Positions 32,826 to 43,800 of a stretch of 64,000 bases of DNA are shown piece after piece. Each line of letters begins with the position of its first letter. Position 1 is the first letter of the stretch. A program made the position numbers and the translations under genes. The notes below the pieces were generated by a model, which saw only the letters and a list, made by a program, of their open reading frames with translations, had not been told where the DNA came from and did no database searches. This DNA is from Castor canadensis (lineage: Eukaryota; Chordata; Mammalia; Rodentia; Castoridae): NCBI RefSeq assembly GCF_047511655.1, contig NC_133389.1, positions 28,231,501 to 28,295,500 of the forward strand, written 5' to 3'.

Positions 32826-33831
32826 TTGATGAGTGATAGAGCTTTGGGCTGGAGTAGCCAAGAAGGGCTTTACAGATTTACCAGACAGGAGATGGAATAT
32901 GATTTCTGTCTTTTGAAAAACCAAAACATTGATGTAGTTAGTTAAAAAATCAAACTGCAGAAGAACTAATGATGAAATTTAAGTTTTCGACTCATGACCC
33001 TTAGGTTCTTTCTGGAAGCAACCACCATTACCACTTTTCTTATGCTTTTCCAGTGCATTTAATTACCTTTAAGTGCGTTCTGAATAGATTTAGGCTTAAT
33101 TGATTTTGCAGTAGCATGTGGGAATAAAGGGTTAAACTTGCTGTCCAACCATATAAAAATCAGACTCATTCAATATAATTTATACAATAGGGACCTACAG
33201 ATAGATCTTCAGGTACCCTAGTGGATTTCTAAGCTGATTGTTGCCATGGCAATCCTTGCTGTATGTGCCTTCAGTTTCTGTCTTGACCCACTTTGGTTTA
33301 GTTGCATTTCTAGCTGAGGAGACTGTGGGCATGCTCCCATTTCTATGCTCCTTGGGGACTGCATTAGTAGCCTGACTGCCCTCTTCCTCTTTCTTCAATC
33401 CTCTAGATCTTGGAATTAATACTTTGGAGAGATGGTTTTAAGATAGACCTCAGTTATATTACCTACTGAATTAATGTGCCTCAAATTAACTCCCCTACTA
33501 GAAGCACACTGTTCTAGAATCCCATCCAATCCTGCTTTTGTTCCCATCCTGCTACCCATGTGGATACCTAAATCTACATACTGATCAAACAGGAAAAAAA
33601 TATTTGTATGGCTCAAGGTAGCTTTTAACAGGTTATTTCATATTACAATTATTGATCTGTATCAGCACAAAGGACCCAAAACTAGGAGCCTTTCTACTTC
33701 TAATATGAACAGCCTTTACCATAGAACATACGCCTAGGTGGCTCTGGAAGGTGAAAAAGGCAGCACTGGAGATGGCACGGTTCCCCCAGTTAGCTTCCTG
33801 GGTCCCCTTCACACTATTTTTTCTTGCTTTT
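32826..33831. other. 1 kb non-coding stretch
   Basis: Nothing recognised; the small frames on - (33195-33398 and 33416-33616) show no domain character. Confidence 0.4.
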
Positions 33832-33894
33832 TGTGGTGCTGGAGCTCAAACCCAGAGCCTCGCATATGCTAGACAAGCTACATCTCTACTGGCA
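33832..33894 (-). mobile_element. ID-type SINE, degenerate
   Basis: On + gtggtgctggagctcaaacc and cagagcctcgcatatgctag resemble the complement of an ID unit with a damaged 5' part. Confidence 0.65.
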
Positions 33895-34831
33895 AACAAA
33901 CTCTTTTAAAAGGGGGATTACTGGCATGGCTCTACACAACAGAAGAAAGGAAAGTTAATGACTACTGACTTCCCTTTAATTTCAAAGCCCTGTGCTACTG
34001 ACTTTCACATTTATTATTTCAGTTCATCACCACAAAACTATATTTAAATAGGTACCATTGCAAGTGAGCTCCACTTTGCCAAAGATCAGATTTAGAACAG
34101 AGCTGCATGCAAAACTTCAACTGGCCTGTGTCCAAGGTTCATGTTCTTCATCACAACCTTCCCAAGAGAATAGTATTTCCACGGGGTAAGGAGAAAGGTG
34201 GTGGAAATGCAGATTTTTGAAAGGACATCTGGAAAACCTGTAAGAGTCAGGGGATGGCTAAATATCTCTCAAGGTCCACGTGAAGGCACCCTTTTTTGGG
34301 GATGGCCTCACATCTGAGGAGAGACTATTTCAAAAACTCATTTGCCATTTCCTCATTGCTGATTTGTATTGCTAGCCACGGTTTCTCATTTAACCTGAAT
34401 CTCCCAGTAGATCTACAAAGTAAGAAATGCATGAACATGAATACTGGAAAACTGTTCTCTGCCACCAACAACCTGCGTGAGATCTAAGTTTCTACCAAAC
34501 TAGCTTTACAGTACTCCCTGCCTAACATAGCAGGTATTTAGTACTGGATGTGATTATTTGGGCACAATCTTTCATCAGCAGTAAGTAAAACATGGTTACC
34601 ACTGAACGCGATCACGATTCCTTGGACAGACGTAAGTTAAGGGCCATGCTGCTTCCTGTAGAGCAGACGTTTGAAGACGGAAGGTAGAAATATCGCTCTA
34701 ACAGGGGAGAAAAGAAGGGATAGGGAAGATAGTCAGCAGTTAATGAGCTGATTGCTAAGCATTCAGAACATGATCATTACCACTTTAATTTAGAAGAAAC
34801 CAAGATTCAGGTTGAACGACACCTGGTAGTT
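33895..34831. other. SINE-free DNA just upstream of the CpG island
   Basis: No repeat or exon was recognised in this 0.9 kb. It may contain proximal regulatory sequence. Confidence 0.4.
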
Positions 34832-34856
34832 CCCCTACCCTAACCCTTACCCTAAC
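34832..34856. repeat. Short interstitial telomere-like tract
   Basis: Four imperfect CCCTAA-type units (cccctaccctaacccttacc, then ctaac). It lies immediately left of the CpG island. Confidence 0.8.
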
Positions 34857-35307
34857 AGCTATCAACGATCCTGGCTCCAGGGTTTTTTTACCTCCCGGTC
34901 CCGCCCCCTTGTCCTCCAGCACGAGGGGCCCGCCCACTCTCTCATTTGCATACGAGCTCGCCCAGCGTTGGCCTCGGGCACACGGGCTTCTCCCGAGCCC
35001 TTTCGCCCCCAGACGCATCGGGCCTCGGAGCCGGGCCCGGGCCTCTGGGGGAGGGGAGCTGAGCACGTGTCTACTCTCGGCCTCACGAAGAACGGTGGAC
35101 AAGGCGATCCCCCACAAGCCCCACCCAAAGGTGCTGGCGGGGAGCCGGGAGGAGTCTGGGACCAGGTGGTCGCCGAGCGTGGTCGCGGACCTTCCTCGCC
35201 TGTCCCCGAACCCCGTGGGAACGCGCCAGAGACTAACTCAAGCGAAACCGCGGGCGTCCTACCCCGCCCGGCCGCGCCTCGCCTCACGCTCAACGGGGGA
35301 GGCGGGA

Positions 35308-35312
35308 CCAAT
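35308..35312 (+). promoter_or_regulatory. CCAAT box
   Basis: gggaccaatcagcg matches the extended NF-Y consensus (RRCCAATSR) closely. GACGTC follows 8 bp downstream. Confidence 0.75.
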
Positions 35313-35384
35313 CAGCGAGCGACGTCTCCCTTCCGATTCCAGGCCCCCGACGCGCGGCTCACACCCCGAGCTCCCCGCGCGCCG

Positions 35385-35389
35385 ATTGG
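35385..35389 (-). promoter_or_regulatory. Inverted CCAAT box
   Basis: cgccgattggttacg, the complement of an NF-Y site (aaccaatcgg), 77 bp from the previous CCAAT. Confidence 0.72.
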
Positions 35390-35608
35390 TTACGCGTGCC
35401 GCCGGTCCGGCCAGGAGGCGGGGCGGACCGAAAGCACAGGGAGGCGGGGAGGCGTTGCCCCGCGACTCCCAGCGCCCCGCTCGGCCTCCCGGCCCTTCTC
35501 GCGGCGCTCGGCCTCTTTCCTTCCCTCCTCCGCTCCCTCCGTCTTCCGTGCGCACTCCGCGCGGCGCTTGGCCGGCGTGCCTCGCGCCCTAACGGACGGC
35601 TGGGGACG

Positions 35609-35613
35609 CCAAT
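35609..35613 (+). promoter_or_regulatory. CCAAT box nearest the inferred start
   Basis: gacgccaatcagcggg, a strong NF-Y match about 60-90 bp upstream of where the leader exon is inferred to start, the usual distance for such a site. Confidence 0.75.
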
Positions 35614-35689
35614 CAGCGGGCGGCAGGGTGCCAGCCCCAAGGCTGCGCCGGCGAATCGGCGGGGCTCGCGGCCGGGGTGGGAGGCGGGT

Positions 35690-35764
35690 CTACCGCGCGG
35701 CCGCGGCGGCGGAGAAGCAGCTTGCCAGCCTGCAGCTCGCGAGCGCCGAGCGAGCCGCCCGGAG
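35690..35764 (+). other. Candidate non-coding first exon (short form)
   Basis: A GC-rich leader begins near a ccgcgcggccgcggcggcgg block and ends at the sequence CGGAG followed by GTGGGT, an acceptable splice donor at 35,765. No ATG occurs in it. The 5' edge is a guess from promoter geometry, and the gene is not recognised. Alternatively transcription continues to the stronger donor at 36,158. Confidence 0.5.
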
Positions 35765-35974
35765 GTGGGTGCGCTGCGGCCGGCGGCCGGGGCGGAGGGC
35801 GGAAGCGGACGTGGGCTGGCGGCGAGGGCGCGGCGCGCGGGACCGGGAGGGCGGCGGGCGCGCGCGCGCCTGTGGGGAGGAGGGGCGGCGGCGTCCCCAC
35901 CCCCTCCTCGGCGGGCGGCGGCCGGGCCCCCTCCCCTTTTCCTTTCGCTTTGCTCCGCGCGCGGGTCTGCTGCT

Positions 35975-36007
35975 GGGTTTGGGCCTGGGGGCGGGGCAGG
36001 GCGGGGG
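35975..36007 (+). repeat. Dense G-run tract (quadruplex-type motif)
   Basis: Six runs of three to five G within 33 bases, separated by loops of one to three bases. On the coding-sense strand this satisfies the standard G3+N1-7 quadruplex rule. Confidence 0.9.
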
Positions 36008-38529
36008 CTTGGCGGCTCGGAGTGTTTTCAGTTCCGCCTCCGATCGCCCGTTCCCCTCTTCCCCTCCCAGCCCCCCTCCATCCCATCGGAAGAGGAAGGA
36101 ACAAAAGGTCCCGGGCCCCCCGGATCTGACGGGGCGGGACCTGGCGCCTCGGTGCAGGTAAAGCCGGGGCGCCCGCGGGCCTTGGGCAGGGGTGTGTTTG
36201 TGCGACCGGGTCGGCGTGTCACATGGCCACGGCGGGTGGGGGCTGGGGTGTGGCGCGGCCGTGGGTGCGCGGGCCGGGGTCGGCGCCAGGGAAGGGTCTG
36301 CGAGCCCGGATCCCCGCCCCAGCCTAGCCGGCGGGTTCGCGTCCCTTCGTCGGCGCTGTTTGCACGCTGGATAGTTGGTGGCTCTGATTTCCAAAGCCGA
36401 AGGGCCGGAGCTCTTGTTGCAGGAGTTGTTGGGCTGCCAAGTTAGGAGCGTGTGATACTTTGCTTCCACTTTTTCTGTGTTTGGGTCCCGTAACCTTTGT
36501 TAACCATAACGTTAAGTCGCGGGGTGTACTCACATCAACACGCTCACGGTTTGGTTCTCTGCCGCGATCGTCGTTCACACACTTGGGAAAGTTGTTCTGT
36601 GGCTGCACCCTGTTAGTTTTTATTTCACACGCCAATTGTTTTCACGTATTCCATACTTGGTTTTCAAAATTTCTTCTTGGATTATTTTGTTCTCTCGTGG
36701 GAGGTACTGTCCTTGGGTCAGGTACTTTTGAGTTACCCTTAGGTGGTTATGGTTTCCTTCTGATCCTAAACAAAAGAAAAACAGTACCTAGGCTGGTTTT
36801 GTTCTTTCCTTTTGATCTGAAAGCTAAATGCTACTTATTTGTTGTCAGTGAAACTTTTATTTTTAAAAAAATCTCCCACGTAAAATGAATTGGAAGCAGT
36901 AATTTTTCCATTGAGTTAGTCTTGTTACAATTTTGAATATCCTGAATTGTAATGTTTGAAAGTCTTAAAACGACACATATAAAACAATTGTTAGTCAGGC
37001 GCACTTACTTGGAGTAATTTCATCTTTCAAAAATGGTCCCCTGAAATGTGAATTAATTTCCAAAGCTTTTTCATTTTCTTTCTGCTTTCATATGAATTGA
37101 ACCTCCACCAATAAAACATGACTTCCTTGAGCCTAATACGAGAATACATTTGCTCTTATAACGAAAATATATTTGCTATTATTTTACTTTTGATTCCTTT
37201 TATAAAAGGCTGTCCTCTTACAGACAAGTAAGAGTTAACTCAAATAGTTAAATGAAATTTGAAGTTCTAATGCATGAGAGTTAGTAAAGGAAATGAAACA
37301 GCTATGAGAAAAATGTAAAATAGATTTCACAAATATAGAGTGAGGGTTTTTTTCCAAGAGAAAGTTTTTCATTTAACTTAGAAAAATACCTGTTCAGGAT
37401 TGTTCAACGAAGGTCTTCTGATAGAAAGTCTTTTAGCAAATGTTTATGTTTCAATCAGTCTTACTTTCTGGATTTATTTTTAAAATGTAGTTTTTGACAT
37501 AAATTTAGTGGTAGTAGTAAATATAGTTTGAGTCTTTGTGCATTTCTAGAGTGCACACTTAAATGCTTAACGCTAAAATTTAGTTAATTTAATTACGTTT
37601 GACGTAGCTCATTGGCCAGGATTAATTACTGCAATATAATTGCAAACATCCATTTATATTCTTTAGTAAGAAACTGCTCTTCCGGCTTGGTTTTTCTATT
37701 TTGTAGCTACACCCAAAGTGATTTCACATTGTAGAGGTGTTCACCAAAGTTGGTTTACAAGTTGTTACCTAGCTGTACCTCAGACTCTATGCAAAATCTG
37801 TAAGGTTCATGAAATAATAGTCTTGCAAGAAATTGTGCAGGGTAATTTCCTGTTTATTTGTGGCCTGTCAGGCTTAGTATGTGTTTTAACTCTTAGAGGA
37901 ATATTGGGGATGGTTTTGTGTATACAGCAGTTCTGTTTTATAGGAACAAAGGTTATTTCTACTTGAAGAGAGCAAGAGGTTCTTTTCATTTTCACGTTAT
38001 AAGTAATAGAATAATATTACCATAATCTTATTGTTTCGCATTTCATGGGGAAATAAGTGAGTGCAAAATAAAGCACCACTCAATTTAGCTGCAAAAATTG
38101 CTGGCCAGGGACCTTTGCAGTTTTGTGTGTTGTCAATATTGTCAGTTTTGACTTGTAGGTCTCAGAGTTTTCCTTATTGCTTGGTTTGATTCTGTTGGTT
38201 TTGTACTTGTTTTGTGGCAACCTTTTTATGCACGTGTTTTTGTAAGGTATATAGAAGCTGCATATAGTGCAGTCTGGCAGATGGTGACTTTTTTATATTC
38301 TTGGGACAAGAATCTTTTTTAGGGGGTGGAGAGGGGCATGTCTTTTTAAATTCGTTGCCTTTTGATGGGAGTAGAAGTGCCGTTTTTAGGTCCTTAGTCT
38401 CTGTAAGAGGGAAGATGTTTCCCGTAAGTATTGCAAAGGTATGTTGGAAAATGAGAAATGTAAAGAATTCAAAACCAGTTCAGAAGAGGTTATGCATTTA
38501 TTCAACACATCACTTGTATTTATTGGACA

Positions 38530-38660
38530 AGTAGCATTTAGTTGTTTATTCAACAAGCAACCTTTTCTGTGTGTCCGGCTCAGCCAGGACCAGGCAATAA
38601 AGATTCTAACAGCCCTGTTCCTTGATGGAATTAGGAAAGTGGTAATTCCTTACGTCCCCA
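38530..38660 (+). repeat. L2-like fragment
   Basis: gttgtttattcaacaagcaa, then tcagccaggaccaggcaata and aagattctaacagccctgtt: wording of an L2 3' region, much diverged. Confidence 0.45.
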
Positions 38661-39099
38661 ATGTTTAGGGTAAGGAAATTGGTTAAGGTAGTGTACAAAT
38701 GAGGTAGGGAGCATAAGCATGCAATAAATTCATTACTGATCCAATTCCTGAAGTGTACTTACATTGTTTTCTCAGTGTACTGGACAGTACTAGGGAAGAT
38801 GTGACAAGTTAGCTCATTGTGTCACTAAGAGCAATCAATATTTTTTTTTGGGGGGGGGGTGCAACTGTCACTTTCCGAAGTCTGTACAAACTGAAGATAG
38901 AAACAATCTTTCAGAAACATATTTGTTGTTGCCCAGGTCTACATTTGGAGAACTAAGCTTAATTTGGTCTTAGTGTGACTAACCATTGCCTGAAGTTACA
39001 GAAGGTGGTTAAGGAAAGAAAGCAAACTTGAATTAGGAGCCAGCAAAAGAATCAGGAATAACATGTAAAAAGAGTTAAACTAAGAATAAAGATTGGGCA

Positions 39100-39300
39100 G
39101 CAGTCTTATGTAGTGGAAAGGCCTTGGATTTTGGAATCAGAGAGTCCTAGGCTAATATTTGGCTTCTTAGTTAAAATACTGGGTAAATTACTTAACTCCT
39201 GAGCCTTGGTTTTCTTACTGAAGACATAGGAAATTACCTTTACCTCTTAAGGCTACTGCAAGGATTAAATAATACTCATTAAAGGACCTACAGTATTTCC
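39100..39300 (+). repeat. MIR element
   Basis: tgtagtggaaaggccttgga, ggaatcagagagtcctaggc, ctgggtaaattacttaactc, ctgagccttggttttcttac, gctactgcaaggattaaata: a nearly complete MIR in order. Confidence 0.82.
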
Positions 39301-41103
39301 TTGAGACAAAAGAGTCCTCCCAAATAATGTTTTTCTTGCTCTCTTCTAGTGGTAGGTTTTAGTTATTTGTGCTTTTCCTAATCCAAATGATTTGCCTACA
39401 TTAGTATCTTTGACCTACTATAAAATGCATCTGAGAAAAAGACACTAAGCAACAGAGGCCTGGAGGAGCCAGAGTTGTCCAATTCTGCACCTTAAAGCAT
39501 AGCAGTGCTTTTGAGACTCTTAGTCAGTACCCATTGGCATTTATTTGAAATGTTTTTAACAAGCCAAGTTATCTGGCTTCTAAGCCCACAGTAGATAAGA
39601 AACAAGTAGATTATGGGTAGTGTGGGAGGTTTAATGGGGTGTGGTGGGGAGTAGGTTGGAGGATGGGAATTGTTAGCCTACTGTCTGTTGTAAGAAAAAA
39701 CAGATAACAGTCTGGTGAGGATAATAGATAATATTCAAGACACAAAACCAAATATTCAAAGCTTCACTAGCATGTCTGGGGCCATTCAGTGCAGGACCAG
39801 ACCTGAAAGCCTTATAGTGAATGTTCATCAACTAGCTTAAATCATGTTTGGAAAATCTTTATTAAGAGAATAGTAATTTACTTGATATCCGATAGGTGGC
39901 TATTCAGGATGATTAACAAATGTTCTTGAAGGGATAGGGATGTCGTGAAAGATCCGCAACATCTTCTATGACCAAGATATTTCATACTTTTTTTTTCCAT
40001 ACCAGCCCTGATTCCAGATGTAAAAGCCTTTATGCCAGTCATAGAGGCGTATCACCTTTGTCACACTTTTTCTTCGGAGTTGGCCATTATTTTTGACAGT
40101 TTGCAGAAGTGTCATGTAAAAATTTTCACTAGACTTTGAGCTATAGTATGCTAGAAATTTCCAGGACAGAGTAGGTGTGGACGGCTGGCCAGTGTCCGTG
40201 GTGAGGGCTTCTTGCCTCTTGTATGGATGTGACTTCTGCCCAGTATTATGTTTGATAATTTGTTTTGATCCTCCTCCTTCCAGTCTCAGGGTTGCTTTCT
40301 AAATTGTCTATTCCATAAAATAATTACTGGTGACCTTGTGATAAGTAGCCTTGGCTATTAAAAAATAGGATTTATTTATTGTTAACAGTAGTACAGAAGT
40401 AATATATTCCTTTTCATTTAAAAATGCACAGGGGCTTACTGCATGTCACTGATCAGTTTTGATTAATTTTCCAGAATGGTTTAATTGTGACATACTCAGT
40501 ATACATTTCGGTACAGATTCTAGATCTGTATCTCATAGAGAACTCTCAGCTTCACTTCAGCAATTTAATGTATGGAGAATATAATTTTTCCAAGCCAGAT
40601 GCATTTAGACTATGCCTCTAGTTTGGCAGATGGTTAGAAGTACTAGGGCAGTTCTGTGACTTACCTACGTGCCTCATGTCCCAGAGTGTGGGTGGTTCTG
40701 CAGCTCAATGGGTTTTGCTTAGTTGTAACTGAGCCATACTGTTAGGACAAGTGGCTTGGTAATTTAGATGGTCTTTATGTTTGTACTGTTAAGAACTGAA
40801 TCCTAAAGTGATTCATTCTTATTAATATTTATGAATTTATTGTGAAATTGTCATTCTTATAGAACTGTAATTTTTCAAAATTTGAGATTATATTGGCCCA
40901 AGGGCTGTAGAGTATTGGAAAATGAATGTAGACTTTTGTCTAGTTTGTATCTGAGAATCTGCATTTCTTTTAGTAATCTACAGTGCCCACCGTCCTTTCC
41001 TTTTTGGGGAAATGAGGGAAGTTTCAGGTGTAATATATTCATTTAGTAAGGAAGAGTAATCTTGGGTGAACCAGTGGAGGTCTATCTGTCCATTCATTAC
41101 TTT

Positions 41104-41259
41104 TTTTGTGTGTGTGATAGTGGAGCTTGAACTCAGGGCCTTCACTTTTGAGATAGGGTCACGCAAACTATTTGCCTGGACTGTCTTCAAATCGCGATCC
41201 TCCTGATCTCAGCCTCCTGAGTAGCTAGCATTACAGATGTGAGCCACTGGCGCCCAACT
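41104..41259 (-). mobile_element. Composite SINE with internal deletion and 13-bp target duplication
   Basis: On + the tRNA-like unit (agtggagcttgaactcaggg) breaks off after gccttcacttt and jumps into the linker (tgagatagggtcacgcaaac), then the 7SL-like unit ends gtgagccactggcgccc. About 40 bases, including the A box, are missing. Exact target duplication CATTCATTACTTT at 41091-41103 and 41260-41272. Confidence 0.9.
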
Positions 41260-41292
41260 CATTCATTACTTTGACTCTCTTCAAAAGACTTT

Positions 41293-41404
41293 GGGTTTTT
41301 TTTTTTTGAGTCAGGGTCTTGCTATGTAGCCCAAGTTAGCCTCAAACTCTCAGTTCTTCTGCCTCCACCTCCTGAGTGCTGGTAATACCAGGCCAAGCTT
41401 AAAG
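41293..41404 (-). mobile_element. B1-type SINE
   Basis: On + T-rich tail, gagtcagggtcttgctatgt, agcccaagttagcctcaaac, cacctcctgagtgctggtaa. AAGACTTT at 41285-41292 and 41405-41412 is a probable target duplication. Confidence 0.82.
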
Positions 41405-41412
41405 AAGACTTT

Positions 41413-42135
41413 ATCTGAGGGAGTAGCATAGTAAGGCTGGGATCTCATAATTTATCTGTTCAAAAGTCAACTGCACTTTCATATGCTGTTTTACTGCCTT
41501 CCAAAAACTCTAAAAGGAAATAATAATTAAGGCCTTGTAAGTGTTAAGAAAGTGTTCCATGTTAATCACATCTTTCATTCGAAGATGTGGGCTGGCATAT
41601 CTGATGTGCAGAGTGCACCACATAAACTCCTTATAAATTATGGTGCAATGGATGGTAGGGCTGAGCCTTCCCTCCCTTAATTTAACAAAGTATTGAAACT
41701 TTTGTGTTGATTTGAGGTGTCTTTTTAGTAGCAGTAAAACTAACAACTGGTTTCTCTGTTTAGACCAACTTCTTAAGTTCTTTGCAGACAGGTAGTTAGG
41801 TTATAGTTCATATTAACTGGTCAGTTAAGCCTTTTCTTTTAAAAATGTTTTAGTATGAGGAGGGCCCAGCTTTGAGTTGAGATTTGTACGTTGGCCATTT
41901 TTGCTCTGAACCAGTAGTTTTTACACTTTTAAGTTCATACACATCTGTGCATACAGCAGCAACCAGAAATCCTTAAAAAGAGAGAAATACTATGCAGGAT
42001 TGTAAAATGTAGAAAAGATAAAAAGCAAAAGCTTTTTGTGGGAGGGGGAATGAGCAGTTGTGAAGACCTGCCTATCAGTTTCTTCATTCTAGCTCCCACG
42101 AAGCCTTTGAAGCACCACTGGGAGTAGCAGGTCTT
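41413..42135. other. Intron DNA, nothing recognised
   Basis: No repeat or exon recognised. Confidence 0.4.
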
Positions 42136-42139
42136 ACAG

Positions 42140-42365
42140 AAGTCTGTTTTGTATCCATCACATATCTGCCAGCCACGTGTTTATTTAGCACTTGAAATGC
42201 AGTTACTGTGACTGAGGAACTGAATGTTAAATTTGATTTAGTTTTAATTAATTTTAACACAAATTTAGATAGCCATATTTGACTAATGGCTGCTGTGCTA
42301 AACTACACAGGTAAAGGACATTTCCATCACTGTAGAAAGTTCTGTTGGACAGCACTACCCTAGAC
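42140..42365 (+). repeat. Old interspersed repeat (same family as 44.8 and 61.6 kb)
   Basis: The words tagcacttgaaatgcagtta, ctgtgactgaggaactgaat, ttagttttaattaattttaa and ttctgttggacagcac follow a common mammalian repeat that I know by sequence but cannot name safely. Confidence 0.55.
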
Positions 42366-43490
42366 TTGGCGAATTGAACTTGTACATCCCGTGCACCTTA
42401 TTCACATGATTGATGTGGGTGTAGGTGACACTTTAGGAGAAGGGCAAGAGACCTGGGGATTCCAAGAGCCAGTGAAGTATTTGATAGTCCTGCTGATTTG
42501 ATCTGGGCCTGTGTAGTCTTGTGGTGGGTACTTAATTATGATCTGGGAATGATAAACCAGTATGTAAAGGAGCTGATTATAGAGCTATGGGTTCCACAAA
42601 GCTTATTAAAGGTGAAAGGAGGGTATAGAACTTGGGTGTAGAACAGGTATTGTCTATAAGGTAAATTTTCACTGAACTAACAACTTTTTTCTGGGGTTAA
42701 ATCCAAACTCTCACCTTAGGTTTTGACAGTCCATAAAATGTACGCCTGAATGTTTTCTGTTTGCTTTTGTTTAAAAGGCACATTGTTCACCATTCTCCAT
42801 GGGGCCAATTTAGGTTTCCAATTGGCACTGTTTTACTAGATTACAACTCTAGGAAGACCATAGTTACTGTGAGAATTGAGAAATCAGTCTTCTAAGCATT
42901 TTTATGTTTTAATTTTTTTTAATGGTTTCTATTGTTCTGGTAACTGATTTCTTTGACTGATGCAGTTATGAAATTCCAGGTCATTGGTGATGCTGCTTTT
43001 TCCCTACCTTATATGGCCTGTTTGAACAGAGATTGCAACAATCTTAACATAGTGATTAAATACTATAGACACTTAGGCCTCCTAGGAAGCAGCAGCCATC
43101 ATATTTCAAGTATTTTATGTTGAAATATTTAACCTTGAGTTTCTTTTGGAATAAAAATTGCTTTGTATTTGGGGAATACTTTTGTATTTCTCTGTGGGTT
43201 GACGATATTTAAAATTTCTCTTACCGCTATACCTTTTAAAGGGGAAATCTATATTTGCTTTCTATATTCAACAATTACTTTCTCTGTTTTCACTTTCAAC
43301 TTCATGAAGTATTTTTTGCAGCCTTTTTCTTCTTTTGAACTTGGCAAGCAATTGCCAGTCTTTTTCATATTCCTTTCCCATTGCCCTTCTACAAGATGAA
43401 TTGCAAAATTTAGCATTCTTACCTGGTGATCATGCTCTTTTGTCAGTGTTTGCCATTATTGACTACTTTCTTTATCTAATTTTCTTCCTT
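42366..43490. other. Intron DNA, nothing recognised
   Basis: No exon or clear repeat in 1.1 kb. Confidence 0.4.
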
Positions 43491-43673
43491 TTTTTGGGAG
43501 GGGGGGTACTAGGGCTTGAACTCAGGACCACTCCATCAGCCTTTTTTTGTGAAGGGTTTTTTCAGATAGGGTCTCGTGGAACTATTTGCCCCGGTTGGCT
43601 TCAAACCGGGATCCTCCTGATCTCTGCCTCCTGAGTAGCTAGGATTATAGGTGTGAACTACTGGCACCTGGCT
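43491..43673 (-). mobile_element. Composite SINE with shortened tRNA-like unit
   Basis: On + gggtactagggcttgaactc and aggaccactccatcagcc (about 30 bases of the tRNA-like unit missing), linker gggttttttcagatagggtc, 7SL-like unit to gaactactggcacctggc. Confidence 0.85.
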
Positions 43674-43800
43674 TCTCTCTCTCTCTCTTTTTTTTTTTTG
43701 TTCGAGGTTTCATTATGCAGTCTAGGCTGGCCTGGCACTCTGATTCCTTCTGCCTGGGCCTCCTGAGTGCTGGGATTACAGATGTATACCACCACACTCT
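43674..43800 (-). mobile_element. B1-type SINE with TC repeat at its tail
   Basis: TC run (43674-43688), T11, then tcattatgcagtctaggctg and ctcctgagtgctgggattac: a complement of B1. It abuts the previous SINE head to tail. Confidence 0.83.

Larger units (their letters stand above)
35690..36157 (+). other. Candidate non-coding first exon (long form)
   Basis: The same leader can extend to GGTGCAG followed by GTAAAG at 36,158, a near-consensus donor and the best one in the island. I see no ATG between about 35,690 and 36,157, which fits a 5' untranslated exon. The extra part contains a CG-alternating tract (about 35,857-35,868) and a six-run G tract (35,975-36,007). The two donors may give alternative first exons or alternative donors of one exon. 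The downstream exon is not in the window. Confidence 0.5.
34880..36420 (+). promoter_or_regulatory. CpG island promoter of an unidentified gene
   Basis: GC content and CpG density jump sharply here against AT-rich flanks, over about 1.5 kb. Visible sites: octamer ATTTGCAT (34944-34951), GC boxes (34899-34908 and others), E-box CACGTG (35064-35069), CCAAT (35308-35312), palindromic GACGTC (35321-35326), inverted CCAAT as ATTGG (35385-35389), CCAAT (35609-35613), and no good TATA box. Multiple NF-Y sites plus GC boxes without TATA are the usual make-up of housekeeping-type promoters (established knowledge). Two + strand splice donors downstream suggest rightward transcription starting at about 35,650-35,700; divergent transcription to the left is also possible. 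The exact limits of the island are estimated by eye. Confidence 0.88.
36158..41100 (+). other. Start of first intron, nearly SINE-free
   Basis: If the donor at 36,158 is used, this is the beginning of an intron of at least 27.8 kb. The CpG-rich part fades by about 36,420. In 4.9 kb I found no B1, ID or composite SINE, only a MIR (39,100-39,300), an L2-like fragment (38,530-38,660) and homopolymer runs (T9G10 at 38,841-38,859). The frames on both strands look random. Confidence 0.5.

Noticed and set aside
34968-36161. A 397-residue open frame (and overlapping frames of 349, 259, 227 and 163 residues) across the CpG island
   Set aside because: Open on several frames and both strands at once because GC-rich DNA has few stop codons. 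Composition is R/G/A/P rich with no domain; the frame runs through promoter motifs and ends at a splice donor by chance.
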